From Latrodectus hesperus (lineage: Eukaryota > Arthropoda > Arachnida > Araneae > Theridiidae), in contig CM075854.1 of the NCBI GenBank assembly GCA_037975125.1, positions 65,723,571 through 65,787,570 of the forward strand: a stretch of 64,000 nt of DNA. Direction: 5' to 3'. Position numbers and translations under genes: made by a program. The notes beneath the pieces are model-generated. The model did not search any database, had not been told where the DNA came from, and saw only the letters and a program-made list of their open reading frames with translations. Positions 57,586 to 64,000 of this stretch are shown piece by piece (position 1 is the first letter of the stretch; each line of letters begins with the position of its first letter).

Positions 57586-59812
57586 ATGCATATTTTTATA
57601 TGATTTCATAAAATAAATATTAAAGAACATTGTTAAAATCTATACAATTAAGCTGAAGAAAATATTAGTTAAAATTGTGAAAAGAATTTTATTGAAATTT
57701 AGAATTAAAAGTATTATTAAATCATATTATATATTGGTATTATGTATTAAAATAATACATCATTACAAAATTTTCCTAGATGACAAATAATGATCTTGTC
57801 ATTTTTGTTTAATTACTGTAAATATCAATTAGATTCAATAAGTTTATACCAGCATGTTTGTTTAAAATGAAATAAGATTTTTCATGAAAAATTAATTTCT
57901 TAACACTAACTATATGCAAAATTTTAAAAGTTTATCTATAAAAATATGTATTCAAATCTATAACTATTATAACACTAATTACTGCTTCCAATATATGACT
58001 TCGGAAAACTGAAAAAGAAGGTTGTATATGTAGAAATGTTTCCAGTAGTGTTATATCGATAATAAAATTCAATGCTTAATAAGGTCTTGGTCACTCATTA
58101 CTTTTAACCACATCATATATAAGGGGATAAAAAGAGCTTCTGAAATGAATTGTTTATTTATGTTCACATGTTATATTCAATTAAGATCAATAAATATAAT
58201 TCAACACTATCTGAGTTTGGTCAACATGCAGTTCAACGTTTAGAAATGTAAGCAATTTATAAATTTCTTCCTTAAACTTGTAACATTTGTAAGTCGTAAG
58301 TACATCTGCTAATAAAATAATTAAAATAAATTTAAAAATTATGTTGAAAAGAAATAATGAAATTTTTGTATGTGCAGAAACAAAAGGCTTAATTTTATAA
58401 ATAAGACATCATGACATTCTTGAATAAGATAGAATAATTTTCATCTAATCGAAAAGTTTGAAATTTGTTTTTATAGTTCCATGCCTCTTTCTATGTCTAT
58501 TTTTTTATATAAAACGTGCAATACATTAACTAAATATTTCAAAACCATTCATTTAGTGTACTATTTCTCTTTAAAATATGTGCATAAGTTATTAATTTAA
58601 ATGAAACAATATGGCACAATCCTGTAAAATTTAAGCAATTTATCATAAAGATGGGGGTTTATTCAAAGTTCCGATATGTTAAAGAAAACAAAACTTGCAT
58701 AATAATACATTACTGCACACCCTTTGCTCTAATTGAGTTAGTGTTCCTTCCTATTTTATCTTTTGTAGACTCACCCATGTGAAAACACACAACCCATTAC
58801 CTTTTATCATATGATTGTTCACCGAAAGAATGAAATGATTTCTACAAGTAGAAAAAAAAAACTAGCTCTAAGCTCAAAACTGAAAAATATCTACAGAGAA
58901 TTTTCCAGTTTCGAGAAAATTGAGTTGAACTTTTACTTTTTTCAAAATCTGCATATATTTTAAGTTAATATTTTTTTCATTTAATGTATATGTTAAGTTC
59001 TCTTAGTTCATTAGAAAAAAGTAAGCTTTTTGCTGGAAGTTAATATAAGCAGGAATATTCACAACATCAAAAATCTGGAGTCATTTGATTGGATTTTTGC
59101 TAGTCATATTATTAATTCAAGATTAAATCATTTTTGCTTTCATCCTACACATGCTCTTTTCTGTTTATTAAAAATTTACAGACTTTTTTTAAAAATAGAA
59201 GATTAAAACTTTACGTCACGAGGTAATTAAATGTCTGAATGAAGTTATGATCGTTTCTACTAAATTATATTCACATTTGTATACAGTTATTACATATATA
59301 TTCAGAGCTGTTTACACTGTGCAATTAATAATATTTTATTTTAAATATTAATTTCAATTTTTAAAATTTACATTATTAGTAAACAGATATAAATATAAAT
59401 AACTTTTCAGATATAAAAGCATACAATAAGTTCTTACGATAAATTTCAAAGTTTGCATCATTTACTAATGAAGTGAATCTTTCTTTTACTTATTTTTTTC
59501 TACTTAATCCTACTAATCCTTAATCCTATTTAGCATGCTTTTAAAAATGTTGGTTACAAGCTTGATTTCTTATTTCTGCTGCGAGAGCATTACTAGCTCC
59601 TTTCTAACCATGAATGTGGTTGATTTCCCAAATATTTACTATTTCATTCATTTCATAAATGTTCAACGAGGATAGCTGAAATCTATAAGCACGCGATGGA
59701 AAATAATTTAATAGATAAGTTTGTATAGTTGACAGAGATTGAAACACAGCTGGAGAACGACTAATATGGCACCCAGCTATAATACCAAATTTACTTACAT
59801 TTTTCAGCCAAT
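57586..59812. other. Probable intron or 5' flank of the receptor
   Basis: A+T-rich, no further coding exon of the receptor. I cannot identify the expected 5' UTR exon or a promoter. Confidence 0.4.
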
Positions 59813-60057
59813 CTCTTAGAAATGTAAACAATAATAACGAAAAGACAACGTAAAGAATGTGAAGTAATATTGAGTATTACTGCACATACAAGCACAACTA
59901 AGCTGATTGTGCTAAAATATGTTGGTGATATTTCCGTTAATATTGCCTTTGAAGTATTCGGAGAATTAATGACTATTGACGTATGAATGATTGACGAATA
60001 TAGGAGAAATCTACAAACTATGCATGCATTTTGAGCATATGAACCTACCAGACACAT
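59813..60057 (-). CDS. Possible exon fragment of a membrane protein
   Basis: Minus-strand open stretch with two hydrophobic segments (YFSTISLVVLVCAVILN and CLFVIIVYI) followed by SKRLAEK. Directly afterwards stands AT|GTAAGT, a perfect 5' splice donor, at about 59810-59805. No acceptor was fixed at the other end, and the family is not recognised; a polytopic receptor such as a chemoreceptor is conceivable. It may equally be a chance ORF. Confidence 0.22.
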
Positions 60058-61070
60058 TGGTCCCTAAAACCTACCAAAACACATTGGTAAAGTAAATTCT
60101 ACTTGAATTTCGCATATTTATTTAAGAAAAGAGTTTACTAAAATAAAAAGTTATAATTTTTGTACTTGAAAAATATTAGCAATCATTATTAACTATTACA
60201 CAACATAGTCGAGAGTATGTCTTCCATGTCTTACGCTGAAAAATTGATTTACAGTGAAAAAGGAAAAATAAAAATATGCTTGTTGGAAACTAATAGCTCT
60301 TAAGTATCACCCTTAAGCTCTTGGCACCGCTTGCTCTATTTATCTTCCAAAGAAGATATAATGGCTGTCATCGTCCAGTGGTTGAATTGGGCTCTCTATC
60401 ATTTTCCAACTTCATGTCTCCAATGCTATCCACTTTCCCCCTTTTCTGTTTTGACGACGAGGTCCGAAAGATAAGCACTTCTGCAGTTTATATTCTCAGC
60501 CCCATTTGAATAAAAATAATATTTTTTGAAGGAGGTATGAGAAATATGATCAACAAGTGAGTATTTTTTATGTTAAATCTCAAAATGAACAAAAACTTAA
60601 TCCACTCACTTATGAGTATATATTTTGTTAGAATGATTTGCAAAGATATCATTACACATGTAAAAGCTTCGATTTTAAAAATATGTTATGAATTTACCCT
60701 CAGTCCAGTTTGACATTATTTTGTATTAATAATTTTATTTCGACGCAAATAATTATTTCAACAGCTAATTTAATTTTAAAGTATGACTGCTAAATATGTA
60801 CGTGTTCGCAATGTTCACAAACTAAAATTTAGTAATTACTTAACTCCATATTTTTCTTCTTTTGAACATTTCATTTTTGTTTAAATATGTTCTGGACATA
60901 ATTAAAAGAACAGGGAAGGAACACTGTTAAAAACATTATTAACAGATATTAAAAAGCGGTTGATAGATTTTAAAATAACTTTGAAATGAGAATAAACAAA
61001 AAAATACATGAGAAGAGAACACGTGAATATTTAAATAAGTAATATTTTCAAACAGTTTAAGTTTCAGTTT
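60058..61070. other. Spacer
   Basis: Mostly A+T-rich. 60315-60510 is G+C-richer and open for 62 codons, unrecognised. A short imperfect direct repeat ACCTACCA..ACACATTGGT occurs at 60043-60061 and 60069-60088. Confidence 0.4.
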
Positions 61071-61290
61071 TAGGCCGACCAATAGCAATGTGATTAACGT
61101 CTTAACTTCGAAGCATAGAGTCCCAGGTTTGAATATCGGTTGGGGCATGGATGTTCCTTTCTCTGTGTGTGTGTTTCTTCATCCCTTCACTTTTGGGACG
61201 AAGATGGTACATTCGCAGTGTACCCCACTCTATACGATGCCATAACATTCGCCCTTTGTAGTGCTGAATAGGTATATCCTAAGTGCAACC
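61071..61290 (+). mobile_element. tRNA-derived SINE-like element (family B)
   Basis: Starts near TAGGCCGACCAATAGC, with a degenerate A-box region (GTGATTAACGTC) and a B-box-like GGTTTGAATAT at 61126-61136. Behind the tRNA part comes GGGCATGGATGTT (61143-61155), the same 13 bases that follow the tRNA part of SINE A, then a CTTTCTCTGTGTGTGTGT body and a 3' part ending near CCTAAGTGCAACC. Only one copy in the window and no target duplication fixed. Confidence 0.6.
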
Positions 61291-63192
61291 GAGCATTAGA
61301 AAAAGAATTGATAATATTGGTAATTAAACATTTGGTGATTATAATGAACATTTAAAACGTAGTTATAAGTTTTTGAAGTTTTGAATAAATTATAAACTAT
61401 TAAATTGAAACAGGAACAATTGAACTTATGTGGAATTATGAAATTTAAATGTGAAGCTATAATTATAAACTGTGAAATATAATAAATATAACTATAGCTT
61501 ATTAATTCACATTCTTTTCTATATTTTATTCCCTATTAAAATAAGGAGATAATAACAACTTTTAATTTAAATGGCCCTTATGCTCATTCATTCTTATACA
61601 ACATTCATTTTAATGTTAGTTCATTTTTATACAACAACGAAAAGCGTAAATTAATTATTTTTATCATTTAAAATTAATTATTCAGATGAACTGAAGAAGT
61701 TATGAACCCTCCAAATTTTTAGTCTCCAAAAACCCTCCAACAACTAATTTCTAACATGTAAAAGAATTTAAATTATATTTTTATGTATGAATTTAAAATG
61801 TGAGATTTACTTTTCAATTCTAGATTTAATTTATAATTGTAAACTTATTAGTATTTCTCTATGAGAAATGCAAAACCTAAATTTTATGCACCTGAAAGAT
61901 GCAGACGGTCAATATGTAACTTTTATGTAATTTGTGGTATACTGTTATAATGAATGCATAATTTTTATAACAGTATGTTATAAAAATGTTTTTATGTATG
62001 TTATAGTAGGTTTTTATATATGTATGTTTTGAGAAGGATACAAGATATTTAACCATATTTTTTATTTGTTTAATTATAGATAAAAATTCTTTTTTCATCA
62101 TTTAATTTGTTGAAGAGAACGAATTGTTTTAAATTTGAAGATGTAACATACTTTTAAATAAAGTGATTTTAATTTTTAGTATAGATGCATATAAATTGAA
62201 ATGCAAAGTACTTAGAAAACATATTTTTAACCAATTTCTAATAAAATTGATTGCGAATTTTTAATATAAATTCTTAAAATGGGATAATTATAAAAATTAA
62301 TTAAAATATAATATTTATTATTCAACGCTAAGATTTTAGTTGAAAAACCTGGAGAATTATTGACATTTTAAAGTTTTTAAAATTTACAATAGACGATTTC
62401 TTGTTTGAATTGATGAGAGACCTTTTTGTACCGCTGAATAACAAAATCTGAATTCATATAATAGCAAAATTTTGTTCTCTATTTTAATGGCCGTAACCTT
62501 GTTATTTTTTTACCTATATATTATCAATTTTAAGGAACACCAAAAAATAAAAACAATTTAATCTAAATTTCCAAAAAATTCTAGGTGATGGAATAGCAAA
62601 TTAAAGTAAAAACAGATTTATCTGATCTCAAGTCTATTATTCTACTTTTAAAATCATTAATTTTATCAAAATAATAGGAATCCGGAAATTATTGCTAATT
62701 TTACATTAAGAACCACAAAATTAAACAAAAGTTTTCTATTTCTGAACAACAATTGGTATTAACAGTTATATCGCAAAAGAATCATGGATAATTGATTAAT
62801 GAAATCAGTGACTTTTATTTTTAATTATGAAAGGAATTTATTTTGTCACTACTAACAAATGAAAAAAATATAAAATGTCAGCTTTAGTTAGCATTTTATT
62901 CTACTAAATAATGCTAGACAAAACTTGACAAACATTAAGTGACTCAGTATAAATTACGACAAAAAAGTATAAGAGTGACTCACAGGGGCTTCAACACAGA
63001 ATTTTTTATTCCAGAATAAGGAATTTATTCCAATTCAAATGCATTTAACGGAAAAAACATACATCAGCTATACAGCCATACTGTTTATCATTAAAATATC
63101 CAGGCAAATATTGTGATTTTATCAAAAGTTCTCTTGCGGTAAGAATTATAAAATTTGTACTAATATGTGATCCAGATTAAAATAAACGCTGG

Positions 63193-63195
<3 letters not shown>
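61291..63195. other. A+T-rich non-coding region
   Basis: Nothing supported. Confidence 0.5.

Positions 63196-63279
<84 letters not shown>
63196..63279. repeat. (TA)n microsatellite
   Basis: About 42 TA units without interruption. Confidence 0.97.
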
Positions 63280-63285
<6 letters not shown>

Positions 63286-64000
63286 ACATATGAGTAATTC
63301 ATTAGCAGGACGTACAACAATTGTAATAAACAAATAGGAATATTTCAATCATTAGTATTTGATAAGAATGCACATTTAGTAATATTGTTGTAAATTTCAT
63401 TATTTAAATTCATTTTTACTTAAGGACAAATTTAAATTTTAAAAAGCATTATTTTAAAAGAAAGAATATCTCTCTGTCTCTCATTTGTTTTCCTATAATA
63501 AAAAAACTGTTATTACGTTCTGGAACTTGACAGATGTAAAACATAGTAATTCACATAAGCATATTTTATACTCGAGAGAAAAATTTTCCATCTTTGTTTA
63601 ATAATCGAAAACAATTTAATTTCTTTCATTATTAACATTTTTTTCTTGATTTCATTCATGATCCTAATTTTTTTCACTTCAGAAAGAATAATTTTAACCT
63701 TTAACAATTGTTAAGTTCTTTGTGTGGATGAATATTTTAAATTAGTTGTTTAACATATTTCCATACATATACGTTTTTACCTTTTAATATTTGAAAAACT
63801 TTTTTCCTGTTATCTTATTTTGTAACACTGGTCAACATATTTTGAAATTGAAAATATCCAATCCATATATTTTTAAATAAAAAAATCTTAGTTCCATTCG
63901 CTCATTGAGATTCAAACAGATTATTAACAGAAAATTCAATTTTGAATTTATTTTTCGGCTTATGAAAAAACAATTGCTTCATCTATAATTTCTAAGTGAA
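63280..64000. other. A+T-rich non-coding region
   Basis: Nothing supported; a CT-rich patch lies at 63468-63484. Confidence 0.45.

Noticed and set aside
60321..60509. 62-codon ORF in a G+C-richer patch
   Set aside because: No recognisable protein features; more likely part of an old repeat.

Overview
The window reads as animal nuclear DNA, strongly A+T-rich, with one clear host gene, many (TA)n microsatellites and dense relics of transposable elements. Arthropod origin is well supported: the host gene is closest in recalled motifs to the insect 5-HT1-like serotonin receptors. A chelicerate (spider-like) source is my inference from the style of the LINE, Tc1 and tRNA-SINE relics; the sequence alone does not prove it.

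Layout. 1-20 kb is a transposon graveyard: a Tc1-like element (948-2696) carrying a tRNA-derived SINE; a LINE 3' remnant (2840-3350); a Ty3/Gypsy pol remnant (3975-5345); an old minus-strand LINE (5375-7400 and 12305-12600) split by a younger plus-strand LINE (7415-12290) whose ORF2 is almost intact; another LINE reverse-transcriptase remnant (14030-15490); a pogo/Tigger-like element with TA duplications (15500-16929); and a second, 5'-truncated Tc1-like copy (18372-19831). 20-34 kb is A+T-rich DNA with a second SINE copy that has an 11-bp target duplication, a third Tc1-like fragment, a pair of hAT-like repeats, a tRNA-Asn-like sequence, a tandem duplication, another SINE and a second Tc1 family. 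34-56 kb is mostly non-coding, with a 24-bp perfect palindrome (35509-35532), a 0.8-kb internally deleted LINE with target duplications (38533-39342), long microsatellites, and a (TA)n tract framed by 24-bp inverted arms (42118-42267).

The host gene (56413-57546, minus strand) encodes a complete 377-residue rhodopsin-class amine receptor of 5-HT1 type in one uninterrupted coding exon. A good 3' splice site lies 24 bases before the ATG, so an untranslated exon is expected further right, somewhere in 57.6-64 kb or beyond. The rest of that flank holds only A+T-rich DNA, one weak exon-like stretch and another SINE.

The transposons do not work together with the receptor; they record a history. 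The best-supported new-looking items are the tRNA-derived SINE family with precise target duplications (one copy inside a Tc1 element), the LINE disabled at its C-terminus by a one-base loss in an A run, the pogo-like element with repeated subterminal motifs, and two unusual palindromes. I saw no convincing new multi-gene system.
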